Assembly (NCBI GenBank): GCA_038093515.1
Contig: JBBPSI010000062.1
Location: 62,001-126,000 of the forward strand
Source: Butyriboletus loyo
Lineage: Eukaryota; Basidiomycota; Agaricomycetes; Boletales; Boletaceae
Direction: 5' to 3'
Length of the DNA stretch: 64,000 bases
The translations under genes were made by a program, and so were the position numbers. The first letter of the stretch is position 1; each line of letters opens with the position of its first letter. This document shows positions 48,018 through 59,080 of this stretch, piece by piece. Below the pieces are notes generated by a model. It saw only the letters and a list, made by a program, of their open reading frames with translations. It was not told where the DNA came from and did no database searches.

Positions 48018-50146
48018 ATGGCTGACGCACGCCAGCGAATCATAATCAAGGTTCGATGTGCGCTTATACGTTCCCGAATGCTCCAACCAGCTTTTCCAGG
48101 TCTTTCGCAAGTACAGTCACTCACTTGGGCCCGAAGCCTTACAGTTCCTGGAGGAGATCCTTGATCGTCACCAAATCACGGACGAAGAAATCGAGTTCTC
48201 TATCGAGACAATTGCCAGAGAGTATAATAAACAAGATGGTGAGCTATCTGGCTTTCGTATTCGGGGGTGTCCCTGAGTGTCTCGTGCAGATGCTGCTATG
48301 AAGGTATCTCTATCTATCCTCCACAGAGTATACGAAGCACTTCAAGATCAGGGCTCTGGTGATCGCGCCGAAACCGAGCTGCTTGATCCTGAAAGTCATC
48401 TATATGTAGTTGATGCTTTCGAAATGCCAGCTTGGAACTGGTCGCACGAACGGGGGACTTTCGAAAGGTATGCCTCTTGCCGTGCTCTCTACTCTATCAT
48501 CATAAGGTTCGAAGATCCTCGGTGCCACCGTCAATGTCTGGTACAGCAGAGTCACGCATAAATTCTGTTCGCAACAGACTTCATATCATTAAGCAGAGCA
48601 TACTACGCAACGAACACTTTTCACCTTCCACGTTGCCCTCTCGTGATCGGGAGCATCTCGTGACGGTATGGTCAAGGCAGCGATATCGGGCGAGATATAT
48701 TCCCATAAATCTTGAGACAGTTAAAATCGACAAAACAGCTTCTTGGCAGAGCTGGAGAAAGGTTCCTACTCCTTGGCATGCTCGCGCATAATATGGAAGG
48801 AAAACTATGCCTCGAGGATGCTGATGGGAATGTTGTGCTAGACGTATCTAAGTTGGTAGGGTTGCCAGTACTGTCGCTTAACTCGAGGTGTTTACTTTGA
48901 CCAAGGACGACCCCGGCGAGGGATTGTACACCGAAGGCTGCATTGCTCTCGTAGAAGGCGAGTATACAGAAGAAGGTACCCTGGAAGTCATAGCTATGGG
49001 TCAACCACCTTGCGAAGATCGCGAGACTGCTCGGTGAGTCGCTTTGCGATAAGATACAACAATGCACTCACTTTTGTAGCTCATTATATGGTCACATGGA
49101 CTTTCTCGGGAAGGGTTCGACCACCCTGTTGGAAGATGTACGTTGAATTTCGTCGTCGCAACCCATGCCTAACCTGCATCCAGTCAAACTATGCCCGCCG
49201 TGTTCGAGAGGAGCTTTCAGATGTCCACTTCTTTTTCTTGTCCGATGTCTGGCTGGACAATCCCAAAACCTTCATCGCGCTTCAAAGGATGTTCGACAAC
49301 TGCATTGAAAATAGCTTTATACCCAAAGTCATTGTCATGTGTGGGAACTTCACCAGCCGATCAATTATCCAAGGGAGTGGGCAGGATATTCAACGATATC
49401 ATGGCATGTTGGAATTTACTGTAAAGTGCATCAAGGATTGAAATTCATTGCACAGAAAACTTTGATTCTCTTGGTCAACTCATCGCCTCATACCCTCAGA
49501 TCACTCGTACAACTCACTTTGTCTTTGTTCCTGGCCCGCTTGATCTGACGAGCAATGTGACTCTGCCACGGAGACCGATACTTTCATCTTTCACGTCCCA
49601 ACTTAGGGCGAAAGTCCCAAAGGCACACTTTGCGAGTAATCCCTGTCGCTTGAAATTCTTTGCGCAGGAGATTGTGATTTTCCGCGAAGATACCATGGCG
49701 AGGATGTTGCGAAACACAGTGGAAGTCAAGCCGAACGTCACGGGAGAGGATCTGAGAAGATATGTATGTTGTGTTATTTGATCTTCCCCTCGGTCTACAC
49801 TGAGTAGACGTTCGGTAGCTCGTGCAGACAATCTTGGACCAAAGCCATCTGACGCCATTGACGTCTCAAATCCAACCAACATTGTGTGATCATGATCACG
49901 CGTTGCGCCTGTATCCATTGCCGACAGTCGTAAGATACTGCATTACTGATCAGACTGCTTGGCGTTGAACACCATTGTTTAAAGGTCGTCCTCGCGGACA
50001 AATACGAAAAGTACAAATTGACCTATTCTGGTTGTCATGTTTTCAACCCTGGGAGCTTCCTTGCAAAGTCGTTTGCGTTTTCAACTTACTGTCCAGCGGA
50101 GACCAGCTCGGAAGAAGGTGTCGTTGACATGGATGCGGAAGACTGA
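48018..50146 (+). CDS. DPB2: DNA polymerase epsilon subunit B
   Basis: Predicted 540 aa; exons 48018-48050, 48100-48238, 48290-48467, 48515-48665, 48721-48855, 48906-49033, 49080-49137, 49184-49403, 49456-49763, 49819-49929 and 49985-50146. Second subunit of the leading-strand replicase, also needed for CMG helicase assembly. The N-terminal helical domain ([20 protein letters not shown]) precedes an OB fold ([15 protein letters not shown]) and an inactive calcineurin-like fold ([33 protein letters not shown]). It ends HVFNPGSFL plus an acidic tail. Intron 49404-49455 has a GC donor (ATG|GCATGT); the nearby GT at TTTACT|GTAAAG is out of frame. COX18 begins 76 nt after its stop. Confidence 0.95.
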
Positions 50147-50222
50147 AGTGCGACGATTTGTACTTGTAGTGCTACACAATAGTGTTGAGAGTTTGACGCG
50201 TCGGATAAATGCCCTCAATCTG

Positions 50223-51461
50223 ATGTTGGCACGCCGTGCTGCTCGTCCCGGCTGCACCCTCCGCAGAACCTGCCAGCAGCCCCAGTTTGGTCTCTGTCTG
50301 AACCAGTCTCGGAGGACCTTTGTCAGTCTAGACGTTCTCAAAGATGGTTTCCTCGACCTTGCAACCGCCCTCCCGATTCCTCCCTCATGGCCCGCATATT
50401 CCACAACACTTATCCTTTGCACGGTGCTTACTCGACTTGCATTCACTGTCCCTTTCTCAGTATGGGTGAATTCTGACTCATCTCACTCCTTCCAAATTCT
50501 CCACTGATGTTGTACAGTCCAAGCGAAGACAGTGGAGGGCCGAAGAACAAGTTTTACCTCGGCTGCAGTCAGAGGGACCGGTGATTGCGAAAAGGGTACT
50601 CGAAGGTATGCAGAGGGAGAAAGTGCGAGGTACGAAGGAGGAACTGCAAACGATCCACCGCACCAGAATGAAGGAAGCCGTATGGTTCTATCGCTCTGTT
50701 TCATAGACGCGCGAACTGAACTCGTTCCGTCAGGTTACAACCCGCCGGAAAGAACTCTTCACAGAATATCGTTGTCATCCTATGACGACGTTGGTTATAC
50801 CACCCTTCACTCAGTTGCCCGTTTTCGTTGGGTGCTCTATCGCGCTTGCACACATATCACAGCACCCCACACCCCTCGACTCGGAGTCCTTCCTTACTCT
50901 CTCCACGCTCGTGCATCCCGACCCAACCGCGACCTTACCGATCGCACTTGGTTTCATTACATTGGCAAATGTCGAGAGTTCCAGGTGGTTCATAACAGAC
51001 CAACAACGTGAACGCGAAGTCAAAGTGCAAAGGTGGAAGGAGGAGAAGATCGCAAAGGGCGAAAGGGTGATCGAGCCGCAAAAGATTATCAAATCCGCTC
51101 TCAGATTGGTATCTGTCGGGCGAATTCTCATTGCATCGATGGTTCCTGGGGTAGAATTATTGCCTCTGCTATCGGTTTTCCTCGCTCATCGAATTTACAG
51201 AGTGTTGTGTTGTACTGGGTAACATCGGCTACCTTTGGGCTCGTACAGACCTGGTTGTTCGACTACTGGGAGTTACGAAGGAAGAGAAGATTGGCAGCGT
51301 TAGCTTCCTCCTCTCCGCCGCTGTCTACACTACCATCGTCTTCGCCGGCTTCTGGCCAGCCAGCGGCGCAAAAAGTAGATCTTTTGGTAAGTGCCTGTTT
51401 TGTTCAGAGGACCAATGACGACAAAAAGTGGTTCGAGGGCACCCTCCATAACTCTCCTTAG
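50223..51461 (+). CDS. COX18: Mitochondrial inner-membrane insertase Cox18 (Oxa1/YidC family)
   Basis: Predicted 360 aa; exons 50223-50465, 50518-50679, 50734-51150 and 51201-51461. It exports the Cox2 C-terminal tail across the inner membrane. A basic presequence is followed by WPAYSTTLILCTVLTRLAFT (TM1), a charged matrix loop, TLVIPPFTQLPVFVGCSIAL (TM2), ATLPIALGFITLAN and VVLYWVTSATFGLVQTWLF. Near the C-terminus an in-frame 42-nt segment (51387-51428) has a good donor (TTG|GTAAGT) and weak acceptor; its removal or retention leaves the frame open, so two isoforms are possible. Tandem with DPB2, 76 nt apart. Confidence 0.88.
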
Positions 51462-51694
51462 CGAGCAAGTGGTGCCCGGTGAATATTTCTTGATCTAATC
51501 TGATTCTAGCCATGCTGCTCGACTGAGATTTTTATGCTGACTGGAATACGTTCCTTTGATATAGCCGCCAGCCCTCGCAAAGTCGATACATCATCCGTGA
51601 ACGTGTGTCATTGTGATGGATGCTCATTCCGGCCGGTGAACGTAGTACATAGATAACATATTGCTTGTACAGCCACTAGCATGTCCACTTCGTT

Positions 51695-52558
51695 ATGATC
51701 AACTACATCTTACTCGTATCACGACAAGGCTCGTTCCATATTCACGGAACAGACGACAAGTAACATCTCACATCTCACATTTCATCAGGAAAAGTACGCC
51801 TTGCAAAATGGTTTACAACAATGGCTCCGAAAGCCAAGGCGAAGATCGTGAAGGACGTGACCCAGTTGGTCTTGGCTCGACGCACGCGGATGTGTAACTT
51901 TTTAGAGTACAAGGGTAGGCAATTTCGAGTCCTCTCGACCATCTCTGCGATTGACTGGGTCGGGCGGGGATGTGGATGTGTAACGCATGGGTCCGTTTGG
52001 GCTGTTTCGCAGACACCAAGGTCGTTTACCGGAGATACGCCTCGTTGTTCTTCGTCTGCGGGATCGGCTCGGGTGACAACGAACTCATAACGCTAGAGAT
52101 CATTCACCGTTACGTGGAGGTCTTGGACAGATACTTTGGAAACGTGCGTTCATTCCCTTCCGTCCTCGCTCGTTCCAAAAAAAAAACCTGACTGCGGGTG
52201 ACTGTGACAGGTGTGCGAGCTAGACCTGTGAGTCGGAACGTTCGATGGGTTTTGTTTTGTAGGACGCTCGGCGACGGTTCTTGCAGCATCTTCAACTTTC
52301 AGAAGGCGTATGCCGTAGGTGTTGTCTCGTATATACCACGCAGGCAGCTGACGCGTCCCATAGATCCTGGATGAACTTATCATCGCTGGAGAAATGCAAG
52401 AGTCCTCGAAGAAGTCTGTCCTGCGTGTGGTCTGTTCGCAGTACCAGCTCACAGTCTTTGTTACTCATTATCCCTCACAGGTCACACAATCAGACGGTGT
52501 AGAGGAGCAGGAGGGCGGTGATGATATAATTGGACGTTTGGCAGCACGCAGCGGTTAG
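51695..52558 (+). CDS. APS1: AP-1 clathrin adaptor small subunit (sigma-1)
   Basis: Predicted 159 aa; exons 51695-51728, 51789-51914, 52013-52143, 52211-52227 (17 nt), 52287-52314 (28 nt), 52364-52429 and 52481-52558. Longin-fold sigma adaptin for clathrin vesicle traffic at Golgi and endosomes: [59 protein letters not shown] and [20 protein letters not shown]. These favour AP-1 over AP-2. Intron 51729-51788 appears to use a weak GC donor (AAG|GCTCGT), the only junction that keeps SRQGK. Confidence 0.94.
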
Positions 52559-52762
52559 ATGCCCTTTTTTGCATCCTGTTGCATCCTGTGATTGTGTCTT
52601 ATCAAGGGCCATTAATCCGTTAAAACTCAATGTTCATTCTGCGGACGAGCATCAACAGCTAATGGGGTCCAACGGGCACATCGCTAAGCGACGATCAAGA
52701 TGCGGGAGCATATGAATATATGGATGTGGTAGTCTACAGTATGATTGATGAATGCAAACAGG

Positions 52763-54603
52763 CTATGAATTTGGTGTTGTAGTCTTGTTTTTTGCTTTAT
52801 TTAGAATATGCCATCGTACAAGGTCGAGAGTCGCGACAGAGTCTTCTACTGAGGAATGTCCAGTCGTTCCATCTCCACTTTGAATTGACGCTCCAAGGTG
52901 TTCCTTCGCGCTGATAGATCACGGTCAGTCAAGGGCTGGGAACCCGAGAGCGAAATGGCACGAACAGATCCCTCAAAGATCGCCTATATGGTGGTCCAGC
53001 TCGGTGGGGGAAAAGGATCGCAGTATCAACACATTGATGATGTACCATGCGCAACGTCTTGAAATCATTCTCTAGAGCGTGTCCAATAATGATAGTCTCG
53101 GAATTGATGAATGCGTCAAGCGATTGTCGTATCAAAGGAAGCGTCAACGACGCCTTTTGGTGTTCCTCCTTCGTGATGCCCGAAAATCGGGTGTTGTAGT
53201 CTCTGAGAGGACATCAGGCCGGGATGGTCTCAATGCAGAGTAGGATACTGACATGACCTCGACGCCATCATCCATCCGGACTAGTTCATCGAAAATCTCG
53301 GTCCCAGAGCCATCGACAACTGAGACTCGGGCCACACGCATGCCACTTGTAGCGTAAATCATCTCGCAATCTAGAGCGACGACATCGAAAGCCGTGTCAG
53401 CAGAATTGTTTCCATCGCGGGATTTTGGGGATCGTGTGAGCGAAAATGGTTGACGGAAGTGAAGATCCTTTGGGTCCGATTCATAAAAGACGTGAAATCC
53501 TCTCGAACAACCGTCCTCGCTTGTGGTCTTTGAACAACACGAGTACAGGCGTAGTCTCTCACCTTGCAGGTAAGGTTCGGATACGAACGACGACGACATG
53601 AATGTTTCGGACGTACCGTTGATGGTTTTGCTAAACGGTCTCCCCCAGTGATATGTGCACTCGTCTTGGGCAGGGGTGTTGCTGACCATATAAGGCTGAC
53701 CACAGCGGTCACATTTTGTGATCTGACCGACTGCGTGTGGTCTTGATCCCCCCTCGCCATCAGGTATTTCAGTTATATAACCCCACTGTTGCATGGTATC
53801 TGTGGTCATGAGAAGGTGGGTGAGAAGAGGGCGGGTGAGACGAAGTGCGTCAAGTTTGTTGCGTGCTTCTGCGCGCGCAGCGATATCCTCGTCAGTGCCG
53901 ACAGAGGGATGGGAGATGGAAGTGGGGATAGGGCGTTTCTTCAGGGAAGCGATTGAGTTGATGACCGCCTGAGAGGAATGATGAGACGGGGGAGACGGAC
54001 AGGATCGTGAATGCGCACATTGCGATAAGTGAGCTTTGTCGAGTTCTTGGATATTTGTTCCTCTTGGCGCAGGGCGTGCTCGGAAGCGAGGGTTGGGTTT
54101 GAAGGCAGGAGGTTTCCGTACAAGACCACAAAGTGATCGTAGAGGCTCTTGAGCATGGTCTGTGGGGGTTGGTCAGTGAAGGCAAGGAGAGCGACGATCG
54201 CGCACCTGGCGGACAGGCAAGGCCACCTGTGACTGCGCCGCATTGACTCTGAGGACGGGCGCACCTGACTAGGCGTGTCTGGGAGTGAGAGGGTGGAAGG
54301 ACGAGGAGCCACGGGACGTACGGATGAGTGAGAGTGGACAGGAAGGGCGACTGGCTTTGAGGTGGATGCGGTTTTGAGACGCTGTGGAGGGGGCTCTGAG
54401 CTGGAGGTGGAGGCGGTGAGCTCGAACGGTCTCTTTGCGGGGACGGTGAGTGGAGGTGTCGGGGTGGGGTCGGAGGGCGCGGCGATGAGCTGGATGTGCG
54501 GTGCGGCGTCGGGTGCGTGCGAGAACGGACAGAGCGTCGGGTTGGTGCAGTCCGACCTGCGAGGACACGGCAGCGACTGGAAGAGTCTTCGTGTCGAAAA
54601 CAT
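52763..54603 (-). CDS. REX3: RNA exonuclease Rex3-like (DEDDh family)
   Basis: Predicted 510 aa; exons 54603-54322, 54268-54206, 54159-54019, 53968-53617, 53562-53253, 53202-52966 and 52910-52763. A 3'-5' exonuclease that trims structured RNAs such as RNase MRP RNA. An N-terminal CCCH zinc finger (Cys13, Cys19, Cys25, His29) is followed by a Pro/Ser-rich linker. A KSLYDHFVVLYGNLLP helix block and a Cys-rich module (CDRCGQPY, CSKTTSEDGC) precede the nuclease: VVALDCEM (Asp344, Glu346), IIGHALENDFKTL and HSSVEDSVATLDLV. All catalytic residues are intact. Confidence 0.92.
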
Positions 54604-54707
54604 AAGATCAAAGTGGACTCCCAAAATTGGAAGTTTCCAAAGGACGCGTTTAATTGCACTTTGTATACCACTCTTTCTTTCTTTTTTTTTTTTCCTTCCA
54701 GTCCCCC
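54604..54707. promoter_or_regulatory. 104-nt bidirectional promoter REX3 / LAG1 with T-rich tract
   Basis: Only 104 nt separate divergent start codons. Just before the LAG1 ATG a pyrimidine run with 13 T residues ends in CCTTCCAG, resembling a splice acceptor or a fungal CT-box near the transcription start. Confidence 0.5.
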
Positions 54708-56204
54708 ATGAACAGCGCCGGCCTTTGGACCGACCTCAAGTCCTCGAAATGGATCGTCAATCCTGGTACTTCATTTTCGCGTGTTCGCGTCCACTCAAAC
54801 TCATGCGTATGATCACCCAGCTTCCTCGTGCAAGCTCCTCCTGATACCCATCATTCTTTACATTAATTGGGAGATTCTTGCCCCCTTCGTCGCCCAGGGC
54901 CTGCCAAACCCGTTTAGACCCTTTCTCTTCATCTCGTACCCCATCTCCTCCTCCCCGGACTCAGACGTTCGGTACAGAAAGGGTTACCTCGATCTCGTCT
55001 TTGTCGCGTTCTACATCGTCTTTTTCTCCTTCGCCCGCCAGATCATCACCGTCCACATATGCCATTCCATAGCACGCTATTTCGGCATAAAACACCCCGC
55101 AAAACTCAACAGATTCGGCGAGCAGGGATATGCCGCCATCTATTTCGCGGTCATGGGTGCTTGGGGCTTTGTGAGTCCCGCATATCCTCTCTCCCAACTC
55201 ACCTCATCACTCTCCTACATAGTATATCATGTCTCGATTGCCAACGTACTGGTTCCAGACAGAGCACTTTTGGCGAGGTCATTTCTCTCCTTTCGGTGTA
55301 TCCTATCTTCTGACACCCCCATCCATAGGTTATCCTCACTGGGATATGATGCCCGACTTGAAGCGATACTACCTCATGCATGCTGCTTACTGGTGCCAAC
55401 AGCTCATCGTCCTTCTTCTCCGTCTCGAAAAACCACGCAAGGACTACACCGAACTCGTTGCCCACCACATTGTCACACTCTGGCTCATCGGGTACGTCCC
55501 CTGCTAGATTGAACAGGTTCATCGCTCACGTTACTTCAGATGGAGTTATCTGGTCAACATGACGCTTATTGGTAACGCGGTATATATGAGCATGGATATC
55601 CCGGACGTCTTTCTTGCTGTGAGTCTCTTTCTAGTCCCTCCCCCTCTTTTTTTCTCACCGCTCGCGATAGATCTCCAAGATTCTCAACTACTTGCAATTC
55701 ACTCGGGCAAAATTAGTTGTTTTTTTAATTTTCCTTTGCATATGGACGTCAGTCATAGCCCTTGTCCATTTGTGTGTGGTTATTGGTCATTCATGCATTT
55801 TGCGACAGATACTTCCGGCACTATTTAAACATCCTAATGCTCTGGTCGGTGTGGTACGAATTTGACCTGGTTCCGTAAGTACTATCACCATCTTGGCTTC
55901 ACAGCACCTCTAACTTCCAATAGTGAGGCCAACCGAGTATGGGCACCGGAGACAGGGGCCTGGCTTGTTTGGTGGATGAAGTATCAAATGTTTATTCCCC
56001 TTCTACTACTCCAGATCCTCAATTTATTCTGGTACTACTTTATCTTGCGCATTGCTCTGAGGTCCGTCATGCCATACTGTTGTGCTACATTCCTGATATA
56101 AGGTTTCCAGGTCCCTGAATCCCTCTACTATGACGGACGATAGATCAGACGACGAGGATGAAGGCGATGCTGACGGTGACATCGACCACGAAAAGGAAGA
56201 GTGA
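54708..56204 (+). CDS. LAG1: Ceramide synthase (Lag1/Lac1, TLC domain)
   Basis: Predicted 359 aa; exons 54708-54765, 54821-55170, 55223-55277, 55329-55491, 55540-55618, 55671-55747, 55809-55874, 55924-56061 and 56111-56204. It acylates sphingoid bases in the ER. Several membrane spans surround the Lag motif: the active-site His pair (200/201) in [18 protein letters not shown], then [18 protein letters not shown] and [20 protein letters not shown]. The acidic C-terminal tail ([11 protein letters not shown]) is typical. An alternative acceptor 9 nt upstream of the last exon would give a truncated end. Together with the MIPC synthase at 15.7 kb it belongs to the sphingolipid pathway. Confidence 0.94.
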
Positions 56205-56312
56205 ACACGTTTTCTTACGAGTCGATCTGAACACTATGATTTCGTCTTCCGTATACCATATCACGTCGTACAGTAAGACATTTTGAATTGAACACCGCAC
56301 GACGCAGCTCGC

Positions 56313-57825
56313 TCAATCTCCGTCATCGGTATTGCTGTCTGGAACGGTGGACTGGGTCGTGTCAATGAGGGGTCCAAACACGCCTTCTTGATCGGAGAAG
56401 TCGTCATCCTCTTCCCAAGCATCAAAGTTCGCTCTGACACCTGCGCCCACCTGTGGTGTTCCGGTATTATTATTGCCTGTGCGATTCGGCCAGCGTTTCT
56501 CTCGCTGCATGTCAATGGGATCCCCAGAAGCCATGGATTGCAGTGCCAACATTGTGTACTGTCTGACATGTCAGCGATGCACTCCGGCGAGAACAATGGC
56601 AACGTACATGCGCATCGTTCCCTGCGTTGTGGAGGTATGTCGTACTGATCTGGATGTGTCTACAGACACGCTCTAGCGATCGGCGGTTGCCGCCTGCTTC
56701 ACCTTCGAGGGCAGCAAAGAGGTCCGAGGTGTCGATGATGAAAATGCCGTCTTCGGGGAGGACATCCGGGAGCATGAACGCCATGTTGGGTAACGCGACG
56801 TCCACGTCCTTTGACTTAAGGTACCTGCCGTTCACGTGAGATGTACGTGTTGGTGAGGGGTGGGGAGCACACCTACTTCATATCCTGGCTATTGTCGTGG
56901 AAAACCAGAAACAGCGGACCAGCGGATTGAAGGTCTGCAATGAGTGTCTGGATGCGGTTCTTGAACGTCGCCTTGTTGACTTCCTCGCTCGTACCGAACG
57001 CAAAGTACTGTCGCGCTCTCATGAGGGGTGTACGCGATAAAAGAAATTTTTGACAAACTTCTCTATGATCTGGGACGAACGTGTTGGTGTAATATTTGTG
57101 TTCCTTTACGATGAGGTGGCCTTGTTCTTCGATCTGTCGATCGTCCTCCCAGCAGACGGTGCTCCACCCGAATTCAGTGAGGAGTGTATGATCCCTGTCC
57201 CACGCCTCAAAGTCGAGGGCACACCACACGCCGCGTTTCCGGGACCAAAGAGAGCGCACGCGCTCGAATATGTCGCGGCGTGCGTTAAGGGTCGGGTCGA
57301 CGCCCTTGAGACGCTTGTTGTTTTTCTCGATTTGCTGTTGAGCAATCATGAAGAAAACGGGATCATTCGGCAGGAATGGGGAGGACTAACCTTGAGGGCC
57401 TTGCGAAGATCCTCTTTCGTGCTAAACTGGACGGGAGATGCGTGTCTGAGACTCGACTCCGTGAGGAGACAGTCGGAGTAGGGGAGCGGGATGGGGTTCT
57501 CTGTAAGCTGCATTGCATGCAGCCAGTATCTTATGTACTCGACTTGGGCAGAGGAGAAGAGGAGACGGGTTTCAAAGTTTTGGAGGGTGCCCATGTAGAG
57601 TTCTACGCCCTGGACGCCATCCCTGTGGAGTGGGTGGTCTGAGTGCACGAGGGCGTCCTGGGCGAGGATGGCTTTGAGCGGGCTGCGATCTTGTGGATCA
57701 GGGAGGGCTTGATGCCTGTGCGCTGCTGTGAGCGATGAGGACGACGAGGATGAAGACGATGGAGCGTACCATTCAAAGTAAATGTCGGTGTAACGATAGT
57801 AGCCAGTGATCACAGGCGACACCAT
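56313..57825 (-). CDS. Gfd2/YDR514C-like protein with RNase H-fold domain
   Basis: Predicted 434 aa; exons 57825-57391, 57334-57059, 57007-56877, 56824-56608 and 56558-56313. The C-terminal domain looks like the exonuclease-type fold of Gfd2-related proteins: GVWCALDFEAWDRDHTLLTE (Asp/Glu metal site), FLVFHDNSQDMKYL, DGIFIIDTSDLFAALEG and HNAGNDAHYTMLALQSMA, i.e. DEDDh-like motifs. Gfd2 is linked to mRNA export; enzymatic activity is inferred from motifs only. The N-terminal domain (LQNFETRLLFSSAQVEYIRY) is not recognised. The start is just 44 nt from the CENP-A start. Confidence 0.83.
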
Positions 57826-57869
57826 ATCAAGCACCGAAATGGAAACTCCCCCGTCGCGTCCACTCAACC
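57826..57869. promoter_or_regulatory. 44-nt spacer between Gfd2-like and CENP-A start codons
   Basis: Two divergent genes are separated by 44 nt, too short for independent core promoters. It holds an extra ATG (57839) in strong context, out of frame with CENP-A. Confidence 0.6.
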
Positions 57870-58574
<705 letters not shown>

Positions 58575-59080
58575 CTTTGTTTCCTCGTAATCCAACACGC
58601 GCCGTAATGACTCTTGCAAGTTTGTCACATCCATTTCGTTAATAGCAAGCAAAGAATGCATTGTACATTGTAATATAGATCTGATCTGAGCGAGGCAACT
58701 ACGCAAGTGTATCGAGAACGAGACGCAAAACCCAATAAAAATGCACGGAAAGGAAGCATGTAGCATGAAAATCAGTCCAACACGACTGCCATGAAATGCA
58801 AGGAGCGGTAATGCTGAGAGTTGTCAATGTTTCAGGGTTGTCCAGACAATGATTCAAAAGAAAGAGAAACATTGCGTCAACCAGGAAAAATTAAGTGAAG
58901 AAAATATCCATAGCGTGCGTTGACGCCGTGTGTAATGACTCTACGCATGTCTGTGAGGAGTATGTTCGTTTGGGATGGTTCCGAGGGTAAGGGTATCAAA
59001 TGAGTGTCTCTGAAGGAATGGAATCAACTGCAAACAGTGGAAATGCACGGTGCTATGCCATGAAGGACAAGAGCAGCCTT
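58575..59080. other. Convergent intergenic region after CENP-A
   Basis: 506 nt between the stops of CENP-A and the disordered protein gene. Contains 3' UTRs; no ORF of interest. Moderately A-rich near 58850-58910. Confidence 0.5.

Noticed and set aside
51033..51461. Alternative plus-strand start inside COX18
   Set aside because: Its second half is the true last exon; the first half is out of frame with the insertase motifs.
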